From the NCBI GenBank assembly GCA_018292915.2, contig JACVVK020000318.1, positions 96,001-160,000 of the forward strand: a DNA stretch of 64,000 bases, written 5' to 3'. The position numbers were made by a program, and so were the translations under genes. Below are positions 10,623 through 21,339 of the stretch, one piece after another; the stretch's first letter is position 1; each line of letters opens with the position of its first letter. Origin of the DNA: Batillaria attramentaria (Eukaryota; Mollusca; Gastropoda; Batillariidae). The notes beneath the pieces were generated by a model. That model saw only the letters and a list, made by a program, of their open reading frames with translations. It ran no database searches and had not been told where the DNA came from.

Positions 10623-10782
10623 ATGCTTTTTAGAGTTTCTTCTTCGTACAAAATACAATTTTCGTACAATGACGCCGCATGTGCAAAGTGCAAGGATATC
10701 CCAAGAACCTATGACTGCATCCACGCAGGGTCAACATCCGACATTAAAATAAGCAAAGCAAATATCCTTCGTCATCTCTCAG
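10623..10782 (+). CDS. candidate internal exon, unrecognised
   Basis: 160-nt open stretch bounded by an acceptor-like CTGCCACATATTTCAG and a donor-like CTCAG|GTATTT. One frame reads ...YNDAACAKCKDIPRTYDC... A second frame, linked in phase to 9702-9939, ends at a stop at 10750-10752. The last about 20 nt and the donor recur at 12217-12236 in a tandem duplicate. No protein family recognised; could be chance. Confidence 0.2.
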
Positions 10783-10912
10783 GTATTTCTCAGGCATTTC
10801 ATCCACGCACCAGTAATCCAGATGACTCCATTGTCACCATTCTCTCTGCCTTCCCTTCACAATAACCCTTTGCCCTTCTACCACTGGTTCAAGACTGTAT
10901 TCAACTCTCCAG

Positions 10913-11048
10913 CAGGGGCGTAGGAACCACGGGGGCCCTGGGGGCCCAGGCCCCCGTTCGATTTTTGGAAGGGGGGCCCGAATATCTTTGGGCCCCCCCC
11001 CCCCCCCCCCTGCTCTGCCGCTGTCGCAGGACACAATCCTTGGCAGCC

Positions 11049-11095
<47 letters not shown>

Positions 11096-11187
11096 CCCTG
11101 CCCCCCCCCCCCCCTTCTTCACCCCGGCCGTATGGCTCACCCGACTTAGTGGGCCCCCCTTCCTCTCAGCATCTTCCTACGCGCCTG
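10913..11187. mobile_element. 275-bp MITE, TIR CAGGGGCGTAGGAA
   Basis: Ends CAGGGGCGTAGGAA and TTCCTACGCGCCTG form imperfect inverted repeats, with direct repeats TCCAG on each side (10908-10912 and 11188-11192). The tandem paralogue at about 11575 has the uninterrupted target with a single TCCAG. The CAGGGGCG-type end is common in hAT-like elements, but hAT normally gives 8-bp duplications, so the class is open. Contains G/C homopolymers and (CA)n. Confidence 0.8.
11050..11095. repeat. (CA)n inside MITE
   Basis: Microsatellite grown within the MITE at 10913-11187; followed by a C homopolymer at 11100-11114. Confidence 0.95.
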
Positions 11188-11718
11188 TCCAGCTATTGAA
11201 ATATGGGACGTGTACCGCAACTGTTTGCCACAGAACCAAACTACCGCACTGAAGGGGCAGATTCGCGTAGAACCACTATCCCAGGTGACAATCATCGTCA
11301 CCTTTCAATACAAATGATTTTCAGTTGTTATATCTTACAGAATCAGCACTTATCTTAAAGTACTTATCGTCCCGCCAAATAGTCTAAATGCTTCTTAGAA
11401 TGGAATATTTTAAACTCTGTCAGTTGTGTACAGATTTCGTCGAACTAGTTACTTCTCAGAAAAAAAAATCGTGTAATGGTGAGATGACTCCATTGTCACC
11501 GTTCTCTCTTAGTGCCTTTTACATCACTGCGACCCTTCACCGTACAGTCACTGGCTGAAGACTGTATTCAACACTCCAGCTATAGAAATGTAGGGGCGTG
11601 TCCTGCAATTCTTTGCCGCAGAACTAAACCACCGCACGGGGCAAATTCGCGTAGAACCAATAGTCTATATGACATTAGTGTCATCTTTCAATTATTAATG
11701 ATTTCCAATTGTAATATC

Positions 11719-11719
<1 letters not shown>

Positions 11720-11754
<35 letters not shown>

Positions 11755-11815
11755 TGTTCTTATATAGCGCAGACAATCTGCCAAGAGAGAACTGACTCAG
11801 CACTCTTACAAACAC
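11720..11815 (-). mobile_element. retroposon 3' end with (ATT)n tail, minus strand
   Basis: On the minus strand, a GCGCTATATAAGAACAAT-type ending runs into (ATT)n (11720-11752). The same ending type appears at 34415-34485, 41985-42037 and 50670-50725. Confidence 0.6.
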
Positions 11816-11845
11816 AAGTACTTATCGTCCTACCTCATGTTTTAG

Positions 11846-12008
11846 GGGTGGGGTGGGTTTTTTAAGAGTTTAACGTCCTTTTCCACCACGTATGTGTGAT
11901 ATCAACGAGAAAAAGGCCAGCACAAATATTTGGCCCCAGAGGGATTCGAACTCACTACCCGAGCATTGAAAGTCCAACGCTCTACCATTCGGCTATCCCC
12001 GCTCCCCA
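11846..12008 (-). mobile_element. SINE-A copy with imperfect TSD, minus strand
   Basis: Near full-length SINE-A. Flanked by CATGTTTTAG (11836-11845) and CATGTCTTAG (12009-12018), a 10-bp duplication with one mismatch. Inserted in unit 2 of the 10760-12470 duplication. Confidence 0.9.
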
Positions 12009-12470
12009 CATGTCTTAGAATAATGCTTCTTAATTAGAACTGAAGTTTCAGAATGTGCCATTTGTTTACAGATTTCGTCGAACCAATTACTTCTCAGAAA
12101 AATAACGGCGTATATATTTACGTGCATGGGTTTTGGAAGAACATAGTTCTCCGTGTCATCCGTGTACAGGGGTAACCCTACGACATAAACATAACCCCAG
12201 TAAATCCAAAACATGTCCTCCGTCATCTCTCAGGTATTTCTCAGGTATTTCATCCACGCACCAATAATCCAGATGACTCCTTTGTCACCGTTCTCTCTCA
12301 GTGCCTTTTCCTCACTGCAACCCTTCACCGCGCAGCCACTGGCTCAAGACCATGTTCAACACAGTAGCTATAGAAATGTGAGACGTGTTCCCCAATTCTT
12401 TGCCACAATACACAACTAAACTACCGCTTTGAAGGGGCAAATTCGCGTAGAATCATCCGCCCGACTCCCT

Positions 12471-12920
12471 CCTTGGCACGAACGCAATACAGTGAGGATT
12501 GAAAACAAGACTTGACCTCTCGTATTATCTTCAAATCGCCGATTCTCTCCATCCAGAGAGGCCTAAAGCCAAAAGTGTAATCATTTTCTTTCTTCAGTGC
12601 GGCTTGCGGTACATCACGTTTCTCTTCTCGTCTCTTTCTTTCTCTCTTTCTGTGCTGCTTTGAAGATTAAGTTACACGATATATTTTGCGGCTTATCAAA
12701 ACTGCAGTAATAAAACCCATTCCGGGCGCCGCATGGGGTGAGAGGCAGCCAACCTTTACGGAAACAGGGGGGCGCTTTGATCGGGGGTGCCTTGGCTAGT
12801 CACTCATGCGGCACACCTTACCGTTTCGCTATCTTGCTTTTCCACCTGAGTTGCTCAGTGTGGCCGACGCCGTGTTCTGATTTTCTTTCGGCGCGAGGAA
12901 CATTTACGAACGAGGAGGAA
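12471..12920. other. unique-looking DNA, no gene seen
   Basis: Ordinary complexity; TTTCTCTC-rich at 12630-12660. No coding or repeat signal I trust. Confidence 0.4.
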
Positions 12921-12921
12921 A

Positions 12922-12922
<1 letters not shown>

Positions 12923-12972
<50 letters not shown>
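12923..12972. repeat. (TG)n microsatellite
   Basis: About 25 TG units. Confidence 0.97.
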
Positions 12973-12973
<1 letters not shown>

Positions 12974-13269
12974 AGGATGGGGGATTGGGGACCGTAAGGG
13001 TGTTTACTTGTTTAGTGTAAATTCAGGGAATGTTTGTTAGATCTCACGTCAAGTTTCTGGTTCGTTTGTGTTTGTTTTCTGATTGGTTTGTTTCTTTCTG
13101 TCTTCAGGTGTTGTTGTTTTTTTTAATTTTTACAATGTTACAGTTTTTTATTGGTTATTTTCCTATTGCATAATTGTTTCTTATTTTCATTTGGTTTTGT
13201 GAAAAGCTCAAATATTCGTTTTTTATCTGAAGTGTCTTTTACAATAAACACAGAATAATGCCAACAGTA

Positions 13270-13300
13270 AGACTTTAACCCTAATCCTAACCCTAACCGA
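13270..13300 (-). repeat. short interstitial telomere-like repeat
   Basis: AACCCTAATCCTAACCCTAA: about three units of the animal telomere repeat, one with a substitution. Confidence 0.6.
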
Positions 13301-13418
13301 CCGTTGTTTGTCTCTTTCTTTCTTCCTGTCTTTGAATGGTTGGCTATTTGGTTGGCTGTTGGGTTTTGGGTTGTTTGGGGTTGTTTTGTTTTTTTTTCTT
13401 GTTTTGTTGGTGTTTATT

Positions 13419-13455
13419 TGGTTGGTTGGTTGGTTGGTTGGTTGGTTGGTTGGTT
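13419..13455. repeat. (GGTT)n microsatellite
   Basis: About nine units within a G/T-rich stretch (13040-13490) immediately upstream of a SINE-A insertion. Confidence 0.95.
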
Positions 13456-13487
13456 TGGTTTTTGTTGGGTTTGTTTGTTTGACGCTG

Positions 13488-13662
13488 GGGGAGGCGGGAT
13501 AGCCGAATGGTGGAGCGTTGGACTCTCAGTGCTCGGATCGTGAGTTCGAACCCCGGCTGGGGCCAAATATTTGTGCATGCCTTTTTCTCGTTGTCCCGTC
13601 TTTGGTACCACCCTTACGTGGTGGGAAAAGGACGATAAACTCCCAAACATACACCCCCACCC
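13488..13662 (+). mobile_element. SINE-A copy with 13-bp TSD
   Basis: Full-length SINE-A with a CCCA-rich tail. Flanked by TTGTTTGACGCTG (13475-13487) and TTGTTTGGCGCTG (13663-13675), 12 of 13 identical. Confidence 0.93.
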
Positions 13663-13669
13663 TTGTTTG

Positions 13670-13757
13670 GCGCTGTCGGGATGCAAACCTAGAATCTTCT
13701 GGTGAAAGGCCCAGCCTGAAAGGTCTGGTCAGCCGCCTGAGCTAACCCTCTCCCAGA
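13670..13757 (-). mobile_element. third tRNA-like SINE head, minus strand
   Basis: On the minus strand, an A-box-like TTAGCTCAGGCGG is followed about 45 bp later by a B-box-like AGGTTTGCATCCC, the spacing of a tRNA-derived SINE head. Different from SINE-A and SINE-B. The SINE-A at 13488-13662 inserted next to its body. A true tRNA gene is unlikely because the acceptor stem does not pair. Confidence 0.45.
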
Positions 13758-14290
13758 AAGAGAGAGAGAGAGAGAGAGAGTCATGCATAAAGACACAGTT
13801 TCATTTTGCTGTCCACAATGCCGAGTGTTAATGCCGTTCTTTGCAACTTGACGCTGCTTTGACTGGCGGAATTAGTCGTGGTTCAGATGGTGAAAAGTTC
13901 TCACTGAACTTGTCATAAGGCGCTTCATTCATCATCTCTCACAGCTTTCTCCACCCGGGGTGCCACTGTAAGGAGCTCTAGCCACGGATAATGTCAAGAG
14001 GGAGGGAAGGGTGAAAGGGTATAGGGGGATGGGGAGACATAAAAAGAGGGTGGGCGATGGGCAGAGGTTAGGAGAGGTACAGGGAAGGGGGTAGGGGGGT
14101 GGGAGCAGAAGATTTTGACTTTTCTTCTGATGGGAATATCTTTAGATATGTTGATCATGTGGGTGTCAGTTCAGAATAAGGAAAAACGAGTAAGGTCTTC
14201 GTTTTTTGTCTAGAGGTGGCACTCGTTTTTCCATCGCCCGGCGTGCCGCTCTTCGTAGTCAGCAACACAAAGGAGCCGTTGATTAACGAA
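13758..14290. other. (AG)n tract and unique DNA
   Basis: (AG)n at 13758-13781, then G-rich unique sequence at 13990-14110. No gene seen. Confidence 0.4.
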
Positions 14291-14294
14291 CACT

Positions 14295-14498
14295 GTTCAG
14301 CCCACAAAATCTGAAAATAAATGTAATTCTAAATTCCGAAACTTAAATAGCTGAGCTCACCCTTCGCACCACGTGACTGTAGTGTGTTTATCTCCAGTGT
14401 GTGAGAGAATGCGTGTGTTTCACGTGAGCGTGCATGTAGGGTTCAGCGCTTTGAGTCAGGTCAAGAAACTGGGTAAAGCGCCTACGCAATGATTAATC
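14295..14498 (+). mobile_element. SINE-B, 5'-truncated
   Basis: Begins GTTCAGCCCACAAAAT and runs through CACGTGACTGTA, GTGTGAGAGAATGCGTGTG and AAACTGGGTAAAGCGCCTA, matching 18555-18770. Ends directly in a (TAG)n microsatellite. Confidence 0.88.

Positions 14499-14555
<57 letters not shown>
14499..14555. repeat. (TAG)n microsatellite at SINE-B 3' end
   Basis: About 19 units starting at the SINE-B terminus. Confidence 0.95.
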
Positions 14556-14633
14556 TAATTAAAAAATCGCTTCCACCAAAGTTTAGTGCACCACTGAGCA
14601 ATTGCGTGTTACCGTACGTACCAGTCTTCTTTT

Positions 14634-14760
14634 TTTTCAATTCAATTCAATTCAATTCAATTCAATTGAAAATACTTTATTTGTCCCTTTCGGGCAATTG
14701 ATTCGTGCTAAAAGGTAGCCGGTAACCGGACGGGCAATGACTAATGATAAACATCAACAT
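14634..14760 (-). mobile_element. retroposon 3' end with (AATTG)n tail, minus strand
   Basis: On the minus strand GGGACAAATAAAGTATTTTC leads into (AATTG)n repeats (14638-14667). The same GGGACAATAAAGTAT-type ending occurs at 37970-38000 (minus). Confidence 0.6.
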
Positions 14761-15386
14761 AAAAAATGTACCCAGCTTAAGATTCTAACACACGTATCAT
14801 TAACAAATCACATATATATCACCATCATCCCAATACAACCAACCAGTAGCACTGAAAAATAGTCTATTTATCATTCAACAAAACTGAACAAATATAGTTC
14901 ACATACAGACCAGTCCACAACCCCCCCTACCCCCCCCCCCCCCCCACCCCCGCCAAAAAAAAATCAATAATATCTTCAGTGTGCAGCTCAGTTCTCCATG
15001 TTCCATAATCAATATGCTCTGCATATATTAAGATCAGCCATATTTCCTGTCCTCTGTTTCTTTTGTACTGAGTCAAGGGGAATAATTCCAACAATCATGA
15101 TCTACGAAATCTGAGGACCGCCTGTAGCGAACTTAACACCGAGATTAAAAGCACCGGCTCTAACCCGCAAAGGTTCCTCAGAAGCCAGCTCAAATATCCG
15201 GGCGAGACTCCAGAAAAGAAAACCGTTCTTTTGTTTGTCACAGATAGGTCCTTCCTTCCACGGGCATATTCTTTTCAGCGCATGTTTTCAGACTTATTTC
15301 GCTCGTTTGACATGATATAATTTTTGGTGTCCGTCGCTTGATAGATTAGCAAAAGATTGTCGGTGTGCCGAGCTCAAAGGCGGGCG
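14761..15386. other. AT-rich unique DNA, possible LINE 3' UTR
   Basis: Lies upstream (minus strand) of the tail at 14634-14760. C homopolymers at 14921-14945. No reverse transcriptase frame recognised. Confidence 0.3.
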
Positions 15387-15416
15387 TCTCTCTCTCTCTC
15401 TCTCTCACCCCACCCC

Positions 15417-15457
<41 letters not shown>

Positions 15458-15475
15458 CCTCCCCTACCCCACCCC

Positions 15476-15513
<38 letters not shown>
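15387..15513. repeat. (TC)n / poly-C compound tract
   Basis: Three TC blocks separated by C-rich spacers; a polypyrimidine strand of about 125 nt. Confidence 0.97.
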
Positions 15514-15515
<2 letters not shown>

Positions 15516-15950
15516 CCAAGAAAAGGCTGTCCTCGGTGCTCACGCCTTCGACTTCCATCTTTTAATTTTTGTAAACCGATACCCAGCGCCATGTCTATTG
15601 GAATTTGAACCATCACAGCCCCGAGTGTTCTCCCGAAAAGTGGTTTGCACCGGCTAACACCAGATCTTTTAATATCCGTCACTTCTCAGTTGCCACCTAA
15701 ATAATAGGACACAAAGTGGGTAGGGGTACCCCTCCAAACAAAACAAAAAATGCCAAGTGTTTTCTTCTGTCCTATACCCCCGCACTCGATATAGCGAGAA
15801 TTTGGCATGACAATGTTGCCGACATTTGCATTTGTGTTGGGTGGAGTTCTATCGGTGACGGAACCTTTGAAGACGGCGGAGTGTGTGATGATCCGTTGTC
15901 AAAGTTTCTGTTTGCACGCGATTGTCGTTCTTCATTGTGCACAGGAGAGG

Positions 15951-16076
15951 GTGGCCGGGGTGGGTGTTTGAGGGTTTCACGTCCTTTTCCACCACACATG
16001 GGTGATATCAATGACCAGGGCGACGAGAATAAGGCTAGCAGAAATATTTTGCCCCTACCGGGTGCACGGGACAGGA
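15951..16076 (-). mobile_element. SINE-A 3' half, minus strand
   Basis: Body and tail of SINE-A (GTCCTTTTCCACCACACATG and onward); the tRNA head is missing beyond the GGGTGCACGGGAC remnant. Confidence 0.75.
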
Positions 16077-16215
16077 TTGACTGTTCATGCAAAAATCGCA
16101 GTTTTTCTTGAAATCTTCAGATAGCTAGAATCCACTTTAAGCCACTATTATCTGCAGTGGTCTCGGGTCTAGCGGGGAATGCCCACGCCATGCGTAACAG
16201 TGGCTTGAAGTGGCT

Positions 16216-16322
16216 GTGATCTTTGCGCTGTGTGTAGTAGAGTAGTTCAACCAAAACGATCATTATAGGGTTTTAGATTAGTTGTTTTTTGGTAGTTTTG
16301 TAGTGCGTGCGTGCGTGCATGC

Positions 16323-16414
<92 letters not shown>

Positions 16415-16540
16415 AATTTTAATGAATTTTAATGTATTGTATTGTCGCTGTGTCTGGGCGGACATGAAATTTCCCCATGAGGGATTAATAAAGTAAATCT
16501 TATCTTATCTAATCTTATCTTCTCTTATCTTATCCTCTGC
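16216..16540 (+). mobile_element. retroposon inserted in repeat D, (CTTAT)n tail
   Basis: Absent from the paralogous repeat D at 53841. Its 3' end reads GACATGAAATTTCCCCATG...GGATTAATAAAG followed by CTTAT repeats, a typical retroposon tail. Contains the compound (GCGT)n(GT)n tract. Confidence 0.65.
16304..16412. repeat. (GCGT)n(GT)n compound microsatellite
   Basis: Alternating purine-pyrimidine over about 108 bp. Confidence 0.97.
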
Positions 16541-16958
16541 TGGTGTGCAGTGGCTTGTTCTTTTTATCCTGTCTTATCATTTAGCCGGCAGGGGATGGTT
16601 GGGCTCAGGCTATAAAGAGTAAAATCCCATCTTCTGACGTAGCTATACTCACAGATCGCTCTAAGCTGTTACTGTACCACATAGACACCTGCACAGTGAC
16701 ATCCTCTCACAGGCTGCCACAGAGCCGGCGACTAGCTCCGGGGTAATCGTGGCATAGCACTCGTATTGTTAGAATCTGAATGTGCCTGACACTTTTCCCC
16801 TTGTCATCCTTACATGACAGAAAAGAACGTTAACCGGCACTTTTATACTATTTACAGCGTAGCGGTTTTGGAACCTTTGGTTGAATCCCCATACAAACCA
16901 CCCAACCACACATACCCGTCTGTTCCCGTCTGGGTTCGAATTCAGACACACAATTGTA

Positions 16959-17001
<43 letters not shown>
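16959..17001. repeat. (TC)n microsatellite
   Basis: One CC interruption. Confidence 0.96.
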
Positions 17002-17069
17002 GGTATGCAAAATTGCAATGTGTGTGACCGTGACAACACCTGAACCGTTGATAAACTAAAGTTTCATTG

Positions 17070-18031
<962 letters not shown>

Positions 18032-18085
18032 CCATATGATCATATAATAATAATGATAATTATAATGCATAATGCAAAGACAACA

Positions 18086-18370
18086 CTTCGCACCATGTGA
18101 CTGTAATGTGTTCAGTCCAGTGAGTGAGAGTATGCATGTGATTCACGCGAGCGTGTGTGTCAAGTCGGGTGAAGTTCGCGTCTTTTTGAGCCAAAACATT
18201 GGGTAAACTTAGGGCTGAGTTGAGCAGGTACATTTTAAGGGCATGTTTGAAGGACTGGGTAGATTGACTGTGTCGTATTTCCCGGCGAGGCTATTCCAGA
18301 GGGCCAGGACTTTGACAGGAAAAACAGCGCTGGCCGAAGGACTTTGTCCAAACGGGTGAAACAGTAATTA
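18086..18370 (+). mobile_element. SINE-B-like 3' fragment plus retroposon remnant
   Basis: 18086-18210 matches the SINE-B 3' body (CACCATGTGACTGTAATGTG onward to CATTGGGTAAAC). 18211-18370, with GGCTATTCCAGAGGGCCAGG, resembles 3' regions of retroposons found widely in animals; I cannot assign it further. Confidence 0.6.
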
Positions 18371-18382
18371 AGTAACCCTTGG

Positions 18383-18770
18383 GGCGGTCGGTGGTCTAGC
18401 GGTTAAGCGACTTTGCCACCAATGCGAGAGGTCAGGTTCGAGTCCCCACTCCGTGAAAAGAATTTTTTTCATCTCGTACCTGGCACCGTTCATTCGGGCT
18501 GATCGTCGGATGGTTCTCTCCGGGTACTCCGGCTTCTTCTCTTCACCTCTGCTTTGGAAAAGTCCAGGCACAAAATTTGAAAATAAGTGCAATTCTATAT
18601 TCAGAAACTTAAATAGCTGAGCTGACCCCAAGTGATCGTAATGTGTTCATCTCCAATGTGTGAGAGAATGCGTGTGATTCATGTGAGCGTGCGTGTTGGG
18701 TTCAGTTCACGTTGCTTTTAAGCTGATTCAAGAAACTGGGTAAATCGCCTATACAGTACTCAGTTCTTCT
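18383..18770 (+). mobile_element. SINE-B, full length
   Basis: Reference copy. tRNA-like head with A box TGGTCTAGCGG (18392-18402) and perfect B box GGTTCGAGTCC (18435-18445). Central block with GGTTCTCTCCGGGTACTCCG (18512-18531). Then TTTGAAAATAAGTGCAATTC, GAGAATGCGTGTGATTCATG and AAACTGGGTAAATCGCC. Tail is (TTC)n at 18765-18788. No open frame is conserved between copies. Confidence 0.92.
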
Positions 18771-18789
18771 TCTTCTTCTTCTTCTTATT

Positions 18790-19137
18790 AAACATTTTGA
18801 CAGTAGAGTTACAATTTAGCAAAATCAGGCGGGAGCTAAATGCCTAACCCTTCAATGCGCTAAAATGTACTTTTCAGACTGCACTTGGCGTATCAAAGCA
18901 GGCACAGCAATCCAAGAATGGTCTAAGAAAAGCGAAAAGAACCGTCACACGAAACATCTAACGCGAGGACTGACTTGTATGGGTGTGGCGGCGAAAGTGG
19001 GAAGGAGCTGAGGAAAACGGAGGGGAAGGGGATGAAAGAAAGAGTAGTTCGGTCCAAGCGTATCTGATTGCGGTTTTGTTTTTAGTTCTTAAAGAGAACG
19101 TGCCAACTCCAATTAAAGCGGGGAGAGCGGAGAAAAG

Positions 19138-19140
<3 letters not shown>
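18790..19140. other. unique-looking DNA, no gene seen
   Basis: No repeat relationship or convincing frame. Confidence 0.4.

Positions 19141-19169
<29 letters not shown>
19141..19169. repeat. (AG)n microsatellite
   Basis: About 14 units. Confidence 0.95.
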
Positions 19170-19172
<3 letters not shown>

Positions 19173-19334
19173 GGCGCGAATCTGAGTGGTGTCTTTTCAA
19201 GTTCCGGTTGTTTGTAGTACACGACGTGACCACTTTTTCGGGATTTTTTTTTTTTTGGGGGGGGGGGAGGGGGTTGAGGGCGCGTTTGTCGAGGGGAATT
19301 TGATGCCAGGGTTGTGCCTGAAAAAGCAGCTAGG

Positions 19335-19340
<6 letters not shown>

Positions 19341-19382
<42 letters not shown>
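19341..19382. repeat. (CT)n microsatellite
   Basis: About 21 units; T and G homopolymers lie at 19246-19269. Confidence 0.96.
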
Positions 19383-19385
<3 letters not shown>

Positions 19386-19705
19386 GTGCCGAGTTGAATG
19401 ATTAAATTCATGTCGTCCACCTGTCTTGTTTGCAAAAGATTTTAAAACAAAACATATCATCTATCATTGAATCTTGATCTTCATGAAATTTGGGCAGTTC
19501 AGTAAGCGATTTAGAAACTTAATCTCGGTACTTAATTGAAATGCACATGTCCTTTTTGAAAATAGATGCAGCTATTTATGAAATTTTTATTCAATTCATT
19601 GTGCAGATTGTATACAATATTGCGCCAAGGGGAAAGGTAAGCTAGGTAGCTGCCATTCAATCCCAGTTTGTAATATCTATATTAGATTCGTCAACATCAG
19701 TTCAC

Positions 19706-19890
19706 GGGTGGGTGGGTGGGGTGGGTGGGGGTTTGGGGGTTTAACGTCCTTTTCCACCACATACGGGTGATACCAAAGACGGGGCAACGATGAGAAAGCC
19801 AGCACAAATATTTGCACCCAGCCGGGATACGAACTAACGACCCGAGCGTTAGAAGTCCAACGCTCTACCATTCGGCCACCCCGGCTCCCC
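19706..19890 (-). mobile_element. SINE-A, full length, perfect 15-bp TSD
   Basis: Tail (GGGT)n at 19706-19737, body, then tRNA head to GGCTCCCC. Flanked by identical TCAACATCAGTTCAC at 19691-19705 and 19891-19905, direct evidence of target-primed insertion. Confidence 0.97.
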
Positions 19891-20189
19891 TCAACATCAG
19901 TTCACATTGCTGGTTTTCCAACCACAGTTGAATAATGTATGCTTCTATCAAACTAATGTCCACTCAGCAACGGTATCTTTGTATTAAAGGTGTTGGGACA
20001 CCCCCCCCCCCCACCCCCTCCCCCCAACAAACAAAGAGCAGAATTGTATGGAGCTACATTTCTCTGAAGTTTTCCACACAGACCCACCCCGAAAAAAAAC
20101 CCAATAAGTTCTGATTCTGCTTGTGTGTACCAAGAGTCGCTGGATGTGGCTGCATATGACAAAGTGGACGTTAGAGTGCGTACAAATAG

Positions 20190-20194
<5 letters not shown>

Positions 20195-20282
<88 letters not shown>
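20195..20282. repeat. (GT)n microsatellite
   Basis: About 43 uninterrupted units. Confidence 0.98.
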
Positions 20283-20286
<4 letters not shown>

Positions 20287-20900
20287 GTGCTTTAAGCGCA
20301 GCGATCCCTTGGCACTTGGACGGCAGTGCTCTGTAAAACTATGAGTTATCATTATTATTATGAGTCCACAAGACGACAACTAAAACTTCAACAACTTGCA
20401 CCAAGTGTCCTTCCCATCAGCCCGCGCGCTACGTCAGTTGCAATCTAAATCCCGCCATTTTAACTAATGAAAAAGAAATAACACTGACGCGAAACACAAA
20501 ACCGCTCTGTCTTCACATCCTCGCATTCATTTCGTTCCTTCGTTTTGTCTTTCATACGCCAAACTTTCTCCCCTCTCTCTATCTCCGCCGCCACGAACGG
20601 TAATTGGAAACCCGATCGCCTCCCTTGTCAATCACGGGCGGCAACCGAAGGTGAGGCGGGAAGGGAGGTAACGTGTAGGAAAGGGCAAGCAAGCGAAGAG
20701 AGAAGTTCAGGCAAACAAAAACACAACATTTTCGGTCCGTTTAGTCTCTCATAACACTTCTCGGGGCATTCCAGCGCGCCTCGTCTTTTCCAGCTAGTTG
20801 GAATCGGACTGACGTCTCAACCGGAATGGAAACATTTTCTCAACCGATGTTTTTCTAGTGCAGCTAGACGAAGGGGTTAAGTTCGTTTATTTCTTTCTTT
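20283..20900. other. unique DNA with promoter-like motifs at 20420-20470
   Basis: CTACGTCAGTTGCAAT and ATCCCGCCATTTTAAC lie within 45 bp (CRE-like, C/EBP-like, and E2F or YY1-like sites). No exon could be tied to them. Confidence 0.25.
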
Positions 20901-20955
20901 CCCCCCCCCCCCCCGTCTCTCTCTCTCTCTCTCTCTTCTTCTTCTTCTTCTTCTT
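20901..20955. repeat. poly-C, (TC)n and (TTC)n tract
   Basis: Three adjoining pyrimidine repeats. Confidence 0.95.
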
Positions 20956-21078
20956 CAATATGGATCATGTATCGGTGTGTGTGTGGGGGGGGGGGATTTC
21001 TTTGTAGTGTCGTTTTCCTAGTTTAGCAAGGACAAGATAGAAAACAGGTCGTTGTACCTACATCTTTTTATCCTTGGA

Positions 21079-21245
21079 GTGGGTGGGTGTTTGGGGGTTT
21101 AACGTCCTTTTCCACCACATAGGGTGATATCAAAGACGAGGCAACGATGAAAAAGCCAGCACAAATATTTGGCTCCGGCCGGGATTGAACTCAAGACCCG
21201 AGCATTAGAAGTCCAACGCTCTACCATTCGACCACCCCGGCTCCC
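21079..21245 (-). mobile_element. SINE-A, full length, perfect 15-bp TSD
   Basis: Flanked by CTTTTTATCCTTGGA at 21064-21078 and 21246-21260. All family blocks present, with a short (GGGT)n tail. Confidence 0.97.
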
Positions 21246-21260
21246 CTTTTTATCCTTGGA

Positions 21261-21275
21261 AAATAAAGTTTCATT

Positions 21276-21336
<61 letters not shown>
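21261..21336. repeat. (TC)n following AATAAAGTTTCATTTC
   Basis: AAAATAAAGTTTCATTTC (21260-21277) leads directly into (TC)n, as in a retroposon tail; compare 37720-37752. Confidence 0.9.

Positions 21337-21339
<3 letters not shown>

Larger units (their letters stand above)
10760..12470 (+). repeat. three-copy tandem duplication, interrupted
   Basis: Units begin at about 10760, 11475 and 12205; the third is partial. Shared blocks are ATGACTCC.TTGTCACC (10821, 11483 and 12272), CACTGGCTNAAGACTGTATTCAAC-like sequence, AGGGGCA.ATTCGCGTAGAA, and, in units 1 and 2, ACAGATTTCGTCGAAC. Unit 1 is split by a MITE (10913-11187) and unit 2 by an (AAT)n retroposon tail and SINE-A. Each undisturbed paralogue shows the empty site. 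Confidence 0.85.
16088..16740 (+). repeat. fold-back repeat D, copy 1, split by a retroposon
   Basis: 16088-16215 and 16541-16740 together match 53715-53945. Shared blocks are CCACTTTAAGCCACTATTAT, GCGTAACAGTGGCTTGAAGT, GGTGTGCAGTGGCTTGTTCT and a GGCAGG.GATGGTTGGG block. The two TGGCTTGAAGTGG-like arms are mutually inverted. A further fragment (CACAGATCG.TCT.AGCTGTTA) recurs at 25733-25800. Confidence 0.75.

Noticed and set aside
13270..13300. Telomere or chromosome end
   Set aside because: Only about three CCCTAA-type units, embedded in ordinary sequence.
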